Below, piece by piece: positions 16,360 through 25,116 of a stretch of DNA of 64,000 bases. Where the stretch lies: assembly GCA_001829495.1 (NCBI GenBank), contig MIBJ01000068.1, positions 55,755 to 119,754 of the forward strand. The letters are read 5' to 3'. Made by a program: the position numbers and the translations under genes. Origin of the DNA: Spirochaetes bacterium RBG_16_49_21 (GTDB lineage Bacteria; Spirochaetota; UBA4802; UBA5550). Each line of letters opens with the position of its first letter. Positions within the stretch are counted from its first letter, which is position 1. The notes below the pieces were generated by a model, which did no database searches, was not told where the DNA came from, and was given only the letters and a program-made list of their open reading frames with translations.

Positions 16360-16680
16360 TCACGCCGTGTCGTCCTTGTAACAATACCTGCACCCATGGA
16401 TAAGAATTTTCCTCTTCCCGTTCTCCTCAACCTCTGAGGCATAGAGCGCCTCGTATTTAGTAAGCTCCTTCCCGCACAGCGGGCAGAGCCGCGCACCCGG
16501 CGGCCGCTTAATGTTGAAGTAATCGACGAAATCGGGGTTTACGACGGGGGTGGTGGCCGGCGGTTTTTTGCGTGCCCGGAAGGCGTCGATCTTGTCCCTG
16601 CCCGACCGGTAGGCTGAATAGAGATAGATAAAAACCGCAACCCCGATAATAAAGCCGATGAGATAGAGCAGTGCGGACAT
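16360..16680 (-). CDS. Hypothetical membrane-anchored zinc-ribbon protein
   Basis: 106 residues. One N-terminal membrane helix (residues 4-21) is followed by a basic linker and a cytoplasmic zinc-ribbon-like pair C66-P-L-C69 and C96-R-Y-C99. No known enzyme motif is seen. Its start codon overlaps the stop of the methyltransferase gene by one base, so it is translationally coupled to it. A role in protein or RNA contact at the membrane is possible but not supported beyond the fold. Confidence 0.75.
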   Translation of the reverse strand: MSALLYLIGFIIGVAVFIYLYSAYRSGRDKIDAFRARKKPPATTPVVNPDFVDYFNIKRPPGARLCPLCGKELTKYEALYASEVEENGKRKILIHGCRYCYKDDTA

Positions 16681-17408
16681 TACGATCTCCTGGCGACGAA
16701 ATTTATCATGACGGTGTCATCCCCCGGCGGCAGAAAGGTATAATCGCCGAAAATGCCGAGAAGGGAAAAACCGCTCTCGGACAGGAGCCGCTTTATCTCA
16801 TCCACCGAATAAATCCTCTGGACATGCTCTTCGACCGATATTTTTTCCCTCCGCTCGATTGTGATCCTCGAGCTGACCATCTTCCGGGCAGGGTCGTAGC
16901 TGTTGCTCCATTCCACGGAGCTGTCTTGTATCTGATACTTAGCCGTCTTCCCGTCAAAATTTTTGTAAATGTTATGCTCCGTGGTGACATCAAACATGAA
17001 GACGCTCGCCGCGTGCATGGCATCCCTCGCGCAGCAAAGCATCTTCCGGATGTCGGCATCCGCAAGCAGGTAGTTTATCGTATCGTGCACGGAGAAGATG
17101 AAGTCGATTTTTTTCGCAACATGAAAATTCGTCATGTCCGCGCACAGGATCCGGAAATTGAAGAACGCCCTGTTTTTGGCGACCCTGAGCATGTCAAGGG
17201 ATTTGTCGATGCCGAAGACCGCATACCCGTCATTGGAGAATTTAGATCCGAACCTGCCCGTGCCGCACCCGAGCTCCAGAATGTAGTTCGGCCGCTCGAT
17301 GTAGCGCTTCATGAGGGACACGATGTATTCGTACCACTCCTGGTAGTCCACGTGACGGAGGAGGGAGTCGTAGAACGGAGCGATGTCGGTGTAAGGCTCA
17401 TTTCTCAT
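16680..17408 (-). CDS. Class I SAM-dependent methyltransferase
   Basis: 242 residues from the ATG at 17408, which follows GGGAGG; an upstream TTG start is possible but weaker. Motif I is LELGCGTGRFG, the acidic residue after strand 2 is in FGIDKS, and motif II region is FDFIFSVHDTINYL. The fold matches the Methyltransf_25 group that methylates small molecules or protein side chains. Substrate is unknown. It is encoded with the zinc-ribbon membrane protein and divergently from the AAA ATPase. Confidence 0.85.
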   Translation of the reverse strand: MRNEPYTDIAPFYDSLLRHVDYQEWYEYIVSLMKRYIERPNYILELGCGTGRFGSKFSNDGYAVFGIDKSLDMLRVAKNRAFFNFRILCADMTNFHVAKKIDFIFSVHDTINYLLADADIRKMLCCARDAMHAASVFMFDVTTEHNIYKNFDGKTAKYQIQDSSVEWSNSYDPARKMVSSRITIERREKISVEEHVQRIYSVDEIKRLLSESGFSLLGIFGDYTFLPPGDDTVMINFVARRS

Positions 17409-17501
17409 GGCCTCCCGACCGGTACCGCCCGCCCGCTTTTTTGTCAAATATTAATCGAGTGGATTCATCGGCCGCCCGATGGTCGAGGAGGCCGTTTTTA
17501 T

Positions 17502-17540
17502 ATTTGACAAATATAAAGTTTAATTTTATATTTGTCAAAT
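17502..17540. promoter_or_regulatory. Palindromic promoter/operator overlapping the ATPase start codon
   Basis: A 16-bp perfect inverted repeat (ATTTGACAAATATAAA and its complement) flanks a 7-nt spacer and ends inside the ATG (17539). On the plus strand TTGACA (17504-17509) and TATATT (17527-17532) are 17 nt apart, only 6 nt before the ATG. By symmetry an equal promoter points to the minus strand, toward the methyltransferase. It is thus a likely bidirectional, leaderless promoter and repressor site. Confidence 0.7.
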
Positions 17541-18741
17541 GATTAAAAGAAACATATCCTCGTTTATCAAGAAGTACTCCTCCCAATATCCCGTGATCGC
17601 TATCGTTGGCCCGCGGCAGAGCGGGAAGACCACTCTTTCCCGCTCCCTGTTTCCCGGTTACAAGTACCTATCGCTGGAGAATCTGGACCTCCGCCGGCGC
17701 GCTTCCGATGACCCCCGGGGCTTTCTCGACGATTACGGCGCAAACCTCATCCTGGATGAAATCCAGCGCGCTCCCGAGCTCTTTTCTTACCTCCAGGAAA
17801 GGGTCGACTTTGCCGATAAACCCGCCCAGTACGTAGTAACGGGATCGCAGCAATTCTTACTCATGGAAAGCGTGACGCAGTCTCTTGCCGGAAGGATCAT
17901 CCTCGCGCGCCTTTATCCCTTCACTCTCAACGAATTATGGGAGGACGTCCGCGATACGGATACGGAGTCGATATTCAAGCTGAAAATTAAAAGGGCGTCC
18001 CCTCCTCCTTCGAAAATCGATCAAATACTATTCTCGGGCATGTATCCCCGCATACACGACAAAAAACTGGACCCGGTAAAATGGATTGAAAATTATATTT
18101 TAACCTATATTGAAAGGGACATACGGTCGCTGGTGAACGTTGATAACCTGCGCCTTTTCGAAAACTTCATAAAAGTATGCGCGTCGAATTCCGGCCAGGT
18201 TCTGAATTACGCCTCTATTTCCGGTTCCACCGGCGTCTCTCAGCCGACCGTCAAGAAATGGATATCCCTTTTAGAAACCAGCGGCATACTTTTTCTTCTT
18301 CCGCCGCATCACGCGAATTTCAGGAAGCGGGTCATTAAAACTCCCAAGCTTTATTTTATTGATACGGGAGTGCTCTGTTTCCTCCTCGCCATCAGAAAGC
18401 CCGATGAGCTGACCGGACATCCGCTTTATGGAAATATATTCGAGACGTTCATCATCAGCGAGCTGTACAAGCGGATTTCGCATACCGGCGAAATCCCGCC
18501 GCTTTATTTCTGGAGGGATAAAACCGGAAATGAGATCGACCTGCTGGTTGATTTCGGCTCCAAGCTTTATCCGGTCGAGATTAAAAGCTCAAAGACCTTT
18601 AATAAGGATTTCACTTCAGGCATACGTAAATGGTTTGATCTCCCGGGCAACGAAAACTCCTCCGGACTGGTTATTTACGGCGGAGACGAGGTTGCCGGGA
18701 AATCTTCATCTATAGCGACAGTTCCCTGGTGGTATTTGTGA
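17539..18741 (+). CDS. AAA ATPase with DUF4143 domain
   Basis: 400-residue P-loop ATPase of the AAA_14/DUF4143 family. Walker A is GPRQSGKT (24-31), Walker B is NLILDEIQRAP, and the sensor-like QYVVTGSQQF follows. The C-terminal DUF4143 part contains IDTGVLCFLLAI and FWRDKTGNEIDLLVDFG, reminiscent of a PD-(D/E)xK-type nuclease fold. The family is widespread, often laterally transferred and near toxin-antitoxin genes, as with VapBC here; its cellular role is unknown. The promoter palindrome overlaps its start codon. Confidence 0.88.
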   Translation: MIKRNISSFIKKYSSQYPVIAIVGPRQSGKTTLSRSLFPGYKYLSLENLDLRRRASDDPRGFLDDYGANLILDEIQRAPELFSYLQERVDFADKPAQYVVTGSQQFLLMESVTQSLAGRIILARLYPFTLNELWEDVRDTDTESIFKLKIKRASPPPSKIDQILFSGMYPRIHDKKLDPVKWIENYILTYIERDIRSLVNVDNLRLFENFIKVCASNSGQVLNYASISGSTGVSQPTVKKWISLLETSGILFLLPPHHANFRKRVIKTPKLYFIDTGVLCFLLAIRKPDELTGHPLYGNIFETFIISELYKRISHTGEIPPLYFWRDKTGNEIDLLVDFGSKLYPVEIKSSKTFNKDFTSGIRKWFDLPGNENSSGLVIYGGDEVAGKSSSIATVPWWYL

Positions 18742-18783
18742 AAAAGCATATTTAAATTTTTTGGCTCATTCCAGAATAGACGC

Positions 18784-19200
18784 TCATTTCCAGGGATTGA
18801 GTATCTGTACGGTCATATTCGCGAAATCGGAGATGTTTCTTGTAACGAGTATATAGTTGTGCTCCGATGCCGTGCAGGCGATCAAACCGTCTATGACGGG
18901 GATATGAATTCCGCGGTGTTTACGCCGCGCCCGCTCTTTTCCCCAGCGTATGCATATGTTGTCCGTTATGGGGAGCGTCGCATCTTTGTAAACTTCTTGG
19001 AAGTCGTTAAACCAGACGAGCAGGTCATTTTTCTTTTTGCTTTCCGGCAGTATTCCGATTCCATAATGAAGCTCGCCGATAGTGAGGCAGCTTATATACA
19101 TCTGATCTTCTTCGCACTGATTAAACCATTTCAGCACGCGCCCGTCGGGTTTTTGTTTCGTCAGTTCGGAAATGACGCAAGTGTCCAATAAGTAACTCAT
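18784..19200 (-). CDS. vapC: VapC-type PIN-domain toxin
   Basis: 138-residue PIN ribonuclease. Acidic metal ligands are in the expected places: D6 (LLDTCVISEL), E in TIGELHYGI, D in VIDGLIACTA and the late VTRNISDFANM. Such toxins cleave tRNA or rRNA. It overlaps the antitoxin gene by 4 nt, giving coupled translation. The nearest comparison is the YefM-VapC class. It is convergent with the AAA ATPase gene. Confidence 0.9.
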   Translation of the reverse strand: MSYLLDTCVISELTKQKPDGRVLKWFNQCEEDQMYISCLTIGELHYGIGILPESKKKNDLLVWFNDFQEVYKDATLPITDNICIRWGKERARRKHRGIHIPVIDGLIACTASEHNYILVTRNISDFANMTVQILNPWK

Positions 19201-19457
19201 AACGGTACTTCCCTTCCCGCCTCACCGCTTCTCTCGATGGATATCTTAATATCCTTATGAGGCCTGTTAAGGAGAATCGATTTTTTTGATTTTTTTCCAT
19301 GAGCAAATCTCTTGTTGTACATGTCCACATCAATAACATATACCACGGGCTTGCTGTTCTTCGTGACCAGCTGTGGAGCTCCCGCGGATGCTTTTTTCAC
19401 GAGCTCGGAAAAACGGTTCTTAGCGTTTTGCAGTTGCCATACCACCGCATTCTTCAT
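19197..19457 (-). CDS. Phd/YefM-family antitoxin
   Basis: 86 residues from the ATG at 19457, preceded by AAGGAG with good spacing; longer upstream starts lie in the promoter. The N-terminal Phd/YefM fold reads WQLQNAKNRFSELVKKA, then GAPQLVTKNSKPVVYVIDV. The basic C-terminus (HGKKSKKSILL) should wrap the VapC toxin. It likely represses its own operon at the TGTCTAG repeats just upstream. Confidence 0.9.
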   Translation of the reverse strand: MKNAVVWQLQNAKNRFSELVKKASAGAPQLVTKNSKPVVYVIDVDMYNKRFAHGKKSKKSILLNRPHKDIKISIERSGEAGREVPL

Positions 19458-19473
19458 TTTCATCTCCTTAATA

Positions 19474-19522
19474 TGTCTAGTCTGTCTAGACAGAATATAG
19501 TGGGTGGGTTGGTTTTTGTCAA
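19474..19522 (-). promoter_or_regulatory. vapBC promoter and operator
   Basis: On the minus strand TTGACA (19517-19522) and TATATT (19494-19499) are 17 nt apart. Just downstream, TGTCTAG (19474-19480) repeats as the palindrome TGTCTAGACA (19483-19492) at a 9-nt step, a typical antitoxin operator. Here a 5' UTR and Shine-Dalgarno follow, unlike the leaderless promoters at arsR, the AAA ATPase and mazE. Confidence 0.7.
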
Positions 19523-19631
19523 TATATTTTTCCGGCGTTAACGCCACCGATAAGGCGTTACGGCCTGCGGCTCATAGCGGACGTGGCATATTTATTATTG
19601 ACACGCACCGCCCTCCTCTCCTAATACCTCC

Positions 19632-20639
19632 ATGGCGTCAACGCTTCGAAATTGCACGCTCGTTATAGCGCTCTGCAGCGCTGCGATATTTCCTGGATCG
19701 GGTCCGGTACGCGCTGATCACGCAACCGTGCGGAACTACCGCCCTTTCACCACCGAGTTGTATACGAAGGACAAAAAACTGGCCCGCATCGCCCTGCGAA
19801 GGTTCATCGGGAAGGGGAAAGAATACTATCTTGCCGTAAATCCCGATACCCTGGAGTCTGAGCTGGCTCCCGTGGGCAAATATCTGTTCCTGAAACGATC
19901 CCTGGGTGAGATGCGGGAAGAACACGGAAACCGTGCCTATTTCAAGGCCCTGGCGTTTTCCGAGCGGAATTCCCGTAATCTGCAGAATGCCGGAATCACG
20001 CATATATCCGGGCATGGCGCGGCGGTTTATCTGACCGCGGACCTGTGCCCCACGCGGCGGCCGCTCGACCGCGCGTTGTTTATGCGGATCATGAATGAAT
20101 ACGGCAACTATCATAAGCCGGTGCCCGTCGCCCTTTCGATAACCGGCCGCTGGATGGAGAAGCATTCCGCGGATCTGCGATGGCTTATTGACCTGGAAAA
20201 GAATAAAATCATATCGATCGTATGGATCAATCACACCTACACCCACCTCTATAAAAAGAACCTGCCCCTGAGCAAAAATTTTCTGTTGAATAAAACAGCA
20301 GGCATCGACGAGGAGATTTTACACAATGAGATTGCCATGATAGAGTCAGGACTCATCCCTTCGGTCTTTTTCCGCTTTCCCGGATTGATCTCAAACAGGG
20401 AGGCGTTTTTGAAAATAACGGGCCTCGGGCTCATTCCGGTGGGGAGCGATGCCTGGCTCGGAAAGAACCAATGGCCGAAGCAAGGAAGCATCATTCTGGT
20501 GCACGCAAACAACCAGGAGTTGGTGGGTATGAAACGGCTTGCAGGGCTAATAAACGCGAAACAAAAAGCCATCGCTGCCGGAGAATGGATGCTGCGTGAT
20601 ATTCGCGCCGGCATTGTTGAATACATGAAAATGTATTGA
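19632..20639 (+). CDS. Polysaccharide deacetylase-like (NodB-type) exported protein
   Basis: 335 residues with an N-terminal signal sequence (about 1-28). NodB-type features: LTADLCPT in place of TFDDG near residue 136, the metal-binding HTYTH (H-x3-H), RFPG after strand 3, and a late VHAN that may hold the catalytic His. One catalytic Asp is therefore plausibly retained, but the first motif is divergent. It likely acts in the envelope on a carbohydrate or peptidoglycan, or is an inactive relative. No clear ribosome site; a start slightly downstream is possible. Confidence 0.7.
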   Translation: MASTLRNCTLVIALCSAAIFPGSGPVRADHATVRNYRPFTTELYTKDKKLARIALRRFIGKGKEYYLAVNPDTLESELAPVGKYLFLKRSLGEMREEHGNRAYFKALAFSERNSRNLQNAGITHISGHGAAVYLTADLCPTRRPLDRALFMRIMNEYGNYHKPVPVALSITGRWMEKHSADLRWLIDLEKNKIISIVWINHTYTHLYKKNLPLSKNFLLNKTAGIDEEILHNEIAMIESGLIPSVFFRFPGLISNREAFLKITGLGLIPVGSDAWLGKNQWPKQGSIILVHANNQELVGMKRLAGLINAKQKAIAAGEWMLRDIRAGIVEYMKMY

Positions 20640-20654
20640 CACAGGGATATGTTT

Positions 20655-20714
20655 TATATGCGGTGTAATAGAAGGCGGGGATATGCATCCCCGCCTTCTA
20701 TTACACCGCATATA
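20655..20714. terminator. Very long perfect hairpin (28-bp stem) upstream of valS
   Basis: Arms of 28 bp, starting TATATGCGGTGTAATAGAAG, pair perfectly around a 4-nt ATGC loop. It begins 15 nt after the deacetylase-like gene and ends 16 nt before valS. A run of A/T follows but no strict T tract. It may be a terminator or a dispersed palindrome. The perfect complementarity over 28 bp is unusual for an ordinary terminator. Confidence 0.7.
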
Positions 20715-20730
20715 ATTAATAAAAAAACCC

Positions 20731-23376
20731 ATGGAACTCTCTTCATCATACGAACCGAAATCGGTTGAGGAAAAATGGTACCGTATCTGGGAACAGGGAG
20801 GATACTTTCATGCCCGCGAGGATGACGGCAAGGAGCCGTATTGCATCATGATTCCCCCGCCGAACGTCACCGGCAACCTCCATATGGGCCACGCCTTGAA
20901 CAATACCCTTCAGGATATACTTATCCGCTGGCAGCGTATGCTCGGAAAATCAGCCCTCTGGATGCCGGGGATGGACCACGCGGGCATCGCAACGCAGAAT
21001 GTGGTGGAGCGGATTCTTTCTGAGGAGGGCAGGTCAAAAAATGACCTGGGCAGGGAAAAATTCGAGAAAAGGGTCTGGGAGTGGAAGGAGCATTCAGGAG
21101 GCCGCATCCAGAACCAGCTCAGGCGGCTCGGGTGCTCGTGCGACTGGGAGCGGGAGCGTTTCACCCTTGACCAGGGCCTCTCCCGCGCGGTGCAAACGGT
21201 CTTCGCCTCCCTGTATAAAGAAGGTCTCATCTACCAGGGTTACCGGATAATCAACTGGTGCCCGCGGTGCGGAACAGCCCTGTCCGATATCGAAACCGAG
21301 TACCGCGAGGTGGAGGGCCGCCTCTGGTACATCAAGTATCCGATCGTCGGTTCACGAGACTCTATCGTGGTTGCAACAACGCGGCCCGAGACCATGCTCG
21401 GCGACACCGGAGTTGCAGTGAACCCTGAAGACGAACGCTATGCGCACCTCATTGGGAAAAAGGTCATCCTGCCGCTCATGAACAGGGAGATACCCGTGTT
21501 TGCCGACGATTTCGTGGACAAGGAATTCGGCACCGGGCTGGTCAAGGTGACGCCGGCGCATGATCCCAACGACTTTGAAATGGGCAAGCGCCACGGCCTC
21601 AAGGAAATCAACATACTGGATGAAGCCGCAGTCATCAACGAAAACGGCGGCCCGTATAAAGGCCTTTCCCGCTTCGATGCGCGTGCAAAGGTTGTGGAAG
21701 ACCTGGAAAAGCAGGGCTTGCTCGTCAAGATTGAGAAGCATATCCATTCAGTAGGCCACTGCTACCGGTGCCACACCATTATCGAGCCGTATCTCTCGAA
21801 GCAGTGGTTCGTGAAGATAACGCCGCTTGCACAAACAGCCATCAAGGCGGTGGAAGACGGCAGGATACGCTTTGTTCCGAAGAACTGGGAGAAGACCTAT
21901 TTCGAATGGATGCGGAACATACGGGACTGGTGCATATCCCGGCAGCTCTGGTGGGGCCACCGGATACCCGCCTTCTATTGCGGCGACTGCGGCCATATTA
22001 CCGTCGGCGCCGGCGATCCCTCACGGTGCGAGAAGTGCAATTCGAATAACATCCGGCAGGACGATGACGTGCTGGACACCTGGTTCTCATCCGGACTCTG
22101 GCCCTTTTCCACCCTCGGCTGGCCGGACGCGACCCCGGCGCTGGACAAATATTATCCCACGAGCGTGCTCGTGACCGCTTTCGACATCATCTTCTTCTGG
22201 GTCGCGCGCATGATTATGCTGGGACTCAAGTTCATGGGCGATGTGCCGTTCCGCGACGTCTACATCCATGCGCTCATCCGGGACGAACAGGGCGCCAAGA
22301 TGAGCAAGTCCAGGGGAAACGTCATTGATCCTCTTGTCGTGATGGACCAGTACGGCACCGACGCGCTCCGCTTTACCCTGGCGATGCTGGCCTCATCGGG
22401 AAGGGATATCGTTCTGTCGGAAAAACGGATAGAGGGATACCGCACCTTTTGCAACAAGGTGTGGAACGCCTCGCGCTTCATTCTCATGAATCTCGAAAGC
22501 GAATTTAGAGAGCAGCCGCTTGAGGCGGGAGAGCTCGATCACTTCGACAAATGGATACTCCACCGGCTGAACGAAGCCATCCGCTCCATACAATCGGCCC
22601 TGTCGGAATACCGGTTCAATGATGCCGCACAATCGATCTACTCCTTCTGGTGGCATGAGTTCTGCGACTGGTACATCGAGCTTACCAAGCAGCGCTTATA
22701 TTCAACCGCACCCGAATCGGGGAAGAGCTCTGAAACGGCGAGGCAGGTGCTGTTCCACGTATTGAAAAAATCAATCAGACTCCTCCACCCCTTCATGCCC
22801 TTCATCACCGAAGAGATATGGAACAAGATAAAGGGCGAATCGGAAGACCTCGTTATCGTGTCCGGCTGGCCTGCCGCGGATGAGGAATTTGACTTCACGG
22901 CCGAATCCGAAGAGGCTCTCATTTTCCAGCAGATCGTGTACCGGATCAGAAACATCCGCGGCGAGATGAATATCCCCCCGGACAAGAAGGCACCGGTCAT
23001 ATTCAAGACCGGCAGCGATAAAATGGCGTCTATCATTAAAAGGGAAAAGATGCAGATACAGGCGCTGGCCAAGGTCGAATCAATCGCCCTGGACCCGCAC
23101 TATATGCCGGGCAGCACCGACGCCTCAGCGGTGATGACCGATATAGAGATCTACGTGCCCCTCCGAAATCTCATCGATATCGACAAGGAGCGCGCCCGGA
23201 TCGACAAGGAAATCGAAAAAACCGGTGCGGATCTCGCCCGGGTTGAGAAGAAGCTGTCCGATCATAACTTTACCAGCAGGGCGCCGAAGCATGTTATAGA
23301 AAAAGAAAGGGCCAAGCAGGACGACTTCAAGGAAATCCTCTCCAAGCTTGAATCAACCAGAAGGAAGCTTGGCTAA
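20731..23376 (+). CDS. valS: Valyl-tRNA synthetase
   Basis: 881-residue class I synthetase with editing domain. HIGH box H51-M-G-H54 after PPPNVTGNL; KMSKS at 523-527. Zinc-like knuckles CPRC (GTALSDIE), CYRC (HTIIEPYLS) and CGDC...CEKC are kept, as in many bacterial ValS. The C-terminal coiled coil (about 810-880, DKERARIDKEIEKTGADLAR) is complete. The start ATG lies 16 nt after a very long hairpin. The stop overlaps that of the convergent thioesterase. Confidence 0.97.
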   Translation: MELSSSYEPKSVEEKWYRIWEQGGYFHAREDDGKEPYCIMIPPPNVTGNLHMGHALNNTLQDILIRWQRMLGKSALWMPGMDHAGIATQNVVERILSEEGRSKNDLGREKFEKRVWEWKEHSGGRIQNQLRRLGCSCDWERERFTLDQGLSRAVQTVFASLYKEGLIYQGYRIINWCPRCGTALSDIETEYREVEGRLWYIKYPIVGSRDSIVVATTRPETMLGDTGVAVNPEDERYAHLIGKKVILPLMNREIPVFADDFVDKEFGTGLVKVTPAHDPNDFEMGKRHGLKEINILDEAAVINENGGPYKGLSRFDARAKVVEDLEKQGLLVKIEKHIHSVGHCYRCHTIIEPYLSKQWFVKITPLAQTAIKAVEDGRIRFVPKNWEKTYFEWMRNIRDWCISRQLWWGHRIPAFYCGDCGHITVGAGDPSRCEKCNSNNIRQDDDVLDTWFSSGLWPFSTLGWPDATPALDKYYPTSVLVTAFDIIFFWVARMIMLGLKFMGDVPFRDVYIHALIRDEQGAKMSKSRGNVIDPLVVMDQYGTDALRFTLAMLASSGRDIVLSEKRIEGYRTFCNKVWNASRFILMNLESEFREQPLEAGELDHFDKWILHRLNEAIRSIQSALSEYRFNDAAQSIYSFWWHEFCDWYIELTKQRLYSTAPESGKSSETARQVLFHVLKKSIRLLHPFMPFITEEIWNKIKGESEDLVIVSGWPAADEEFDFTAESEEALIFQQIVYRIRNIRGEMNIPPDKKAPVIFKTGSDKMASIIKREKMQIQALAKVESIALDPHYMPGSTDASAVMTDIEIYVPLRNLIDIDKERARIDKEIEKTGADLARVEKKLSDHNFTSRAPKHVIEKERAKQDDFKEILSKLESTRRKLG

Positions 23377-23867
23377 TTGCACTCCCTATCCGCCCTTATG
23401 CGTTTTTCCTGCCCCTTTTCAGCAAGCCGGCGCTTGCGTCGTTCAAGGGCTTCACGGTTGCGCCTCTTTTCATCCTCAGTTTCAAAGGCGATCGGCGGGA
23501 CCGGGACCGGTTTTCCATGCTCATCAAGGCTCACATAGGTGAGATACGCCGAGGCGGTGTGCCTCGCTTCGCCGGTCCTGACATTTTCAGCCTCCACCCT
23601 TACCCCTATCTCCATGGATGTTTTCCCTACAAAATTTATGCCGGCGGTCACGCGCAGCAGGTCGCCGATAAAGACCGGGCAGTGAAAATCAAGGCGGTCT
23701 ATGGACGCGGTCACCGTCTGCCTGCCGGTATGGCGGACGGCAACAATGCCCGCCGTGTTGTCGATGAGCTTCATGATGGTGCCGCCGTGCACGTTGCCGG
23801 CGAGATTCGCGTCCTGCTGCGTCATCTGCTGGACAACGGTGATGCTGGAGTCTTTGACCTTTTTCAT
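23373..23867 (-). CDS. Acyl-CoA thioesterase (hotdog fold, YciA/BACH type)
   Basis: 164 residues from the ATG at 23867, which follows AAAAAGGAG. The hotdog active-site region is NLAGNVHGGTIMKLIDNTA, with the family Asn and Asp; the late strand TASAYLTYVSLDEHGKPVPVP matches medium/long-chain acyl-CoA thioesterases. It hydrolyses acyl-CoA to free acid and CoA in the cytoplasm. A charged C-terminal tail is typical. It ends in a 4-nt overlap with convergent valS. Confidence 0.9.
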   Translation of the reverse strand: MKKVKDSSITVVQQMTQQDANLAGNVHGGTIMKLIDNTAGIVAVRHTGRQTVTASIDRLDFHCPVFIGDLLRVTAGINFVGKTSMEIGVRVEAENVRTGEARHTASAYLTYVSLDEHGKPVPVPPIAFETEDEKRRNREALERRKRRLAEKGQEKRIRADRECN

Positions 23868-23887
23868 ACTGCGCTCCTTTTTACCCG

Positions 23888-24832
23888 CTATCTGCAGCAC
23901 GGGCCTGAGCCCGTGCATATCCTGATATTTTCAACCTGCAGCGTCGTATGCCGTATCCCGTACCGGTCTTCAAGCATTGAATTCACGCTGCGTATGATCG
24001 CGTCGGAATCGGCTTCCTTTTCAGCGCCATCGACGCAGATGTGGCATGAAAGAAAAACCTCGGACGAATTGACGGACCATATATGCAGGCCATGAACGCT
24101 TCCCACATGCTCCATGCCGGCTATAGCGCGGAACACCTCGTCGGCATTGATATGCAGCGGAGTCCCCTGTAAAAATATTCTCATCGATTCGCGGATGATC
24201 GAAAGGGAGCTTCCGATTATCATGGCGACGATCAGGATGCTCACGAAAAGGTCGACGATAAGCATGCCGGTATAGTAGAGGAGGATGCCGGCCCCGATGA
24301 CGGCGATGGATGACACGGTGTCGTAGAACAGATGCAGGAACGCCGCCTTCATGTTCAGGTTGTGGTGTCGCTCCTTCATGAGGAGCAGCATTGAAAACAG
24401 GTTGCCCGCGAGTCCAATCGCGCCGACGGGAATCATGACGCCGATGTTGATCGGCACCGGATGCATGTAGCGCGCCGCCGCTTCGTATACGATATAGATG
24501 CCGATGCCCAGGAGGCTCAGGGCGTTGACCAGGGCAACCATCACCTCGAAGCGCTTGAGGCCGAAGCTGAATTTTTTATCCGGCTCCTTGTCAGAAACCC
24601 TCTCCCCCGCGTATCCGAGCATAAGGGCGAGCACATCCGAAAAATTGTGGCCCGCGTCCGAAATCAGGGCGAGGCTTCCGGAGAAGAGCCCGCCGAGGTA
24701 TTCGGCAACGGTTATCGCCGTATTGAAGAAAATGACGAAGATAAATTTCTTTCCGGCTGCGGGTGCGTGGCTGCGGTGATCGTGCCGCACTTCCCCGTGT
24801 GCGCATCCCTGTTCATCGCGATATGAATTCAT
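23888..24832 (-). CDS. Cation diffusion facilitator (CzcD/ZitB-type) efflux protein
   Basis: 314 residues from the ATG at 24832; a longer frame to 24883 lacks a clear ribosome site. Six helices carry the zinc site SDAGHNFSD (helix 2) and HLFYDTVSS (helix 5, H-x3-D). A His-rich N-terminus (HGEVRHDHRSHAP) and a cytoplasmic CDF C-terminal domain with VHGLHIWSV are present. It exports Zn(II) or a similar ion by proton exchange. A CTGSGPCC tail may bind metal. It is encoded 20 nt from the thioesterase and is possibly co-transcribed with it. Confidence 0.92.
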   Translation of the reverse strand: MNSYRDEQGCAHGEVRHDHRSHAPAAGKKFIFVIFFNTAITVAEYLGGLFSGSLALISDAGHNFSDVLALMLGYAGERVSDKEPDKKFSFGLKRFEVMVALVNALSLLGIGIYIVYEAAARYMHPVPINIGVMIPVGAIGLAGNLFSMLLLMKERHHNLNMKAAFLHLFYDTVSSIAVIGAGILLYYTGMLIVDLFVSILIVAMIIGSSLSIIRESMRIFLQGTPLHINADEVFRAIAGMEHVGSVHGLHIWSVNSSEVFLSCHICVDGAEKEADSDAIIRSVNSMLEDRYGIRHTTLQVENIRICTGSGPCCR

Positions 24833-24940
24833 AGCACCTTCCGCAGCCCTTGATTCAGTTGTTTTGCGAGCCATTTGCCGCATATCATCTTTTATTAAAC
24901 ATCAGTCAAAAATAGGGGAGAGTCAAGAAATTTTTAGACT

Positions 24941-24964
24941 CCCCCTCTCCTTGAGGAGAGGGGG
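24941..24964. repeat. Poly-purine/pyrimidine hairpin repeat
   Basis: CCCCCTCTCC and GGAGAGGGGG pair around TTGA and continue into GCCGGGGGGTGAGG. This composition is shared with the hairpins inside the 33162-33303 element, suggesting a dispersed repeat rather than a simple terminator. It lies between the divergent CDF and exported-protein genes. Confidence 0.45.
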
Positions 24965-25116
24965 CCGGGGGGTGAGGTCGAGGAGGATTCAGGTGTCCGA
25001 AGAGCTTGATTTAAAGATGGGGAGCCGGACAGGGTGTAGCATTGCAATGAACTCATAAAAGAATTGCGCAGCACGATGCTTGTAATTATAGTGCCGTGCT
25101 GAAAGAGAAAATTGAC

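Noticed and set aside
16671..17507. 278-codon plus-strand open frame
   Set aside because: Antisense of the methyltransferase gene, which has clear SAM-binding motifs.
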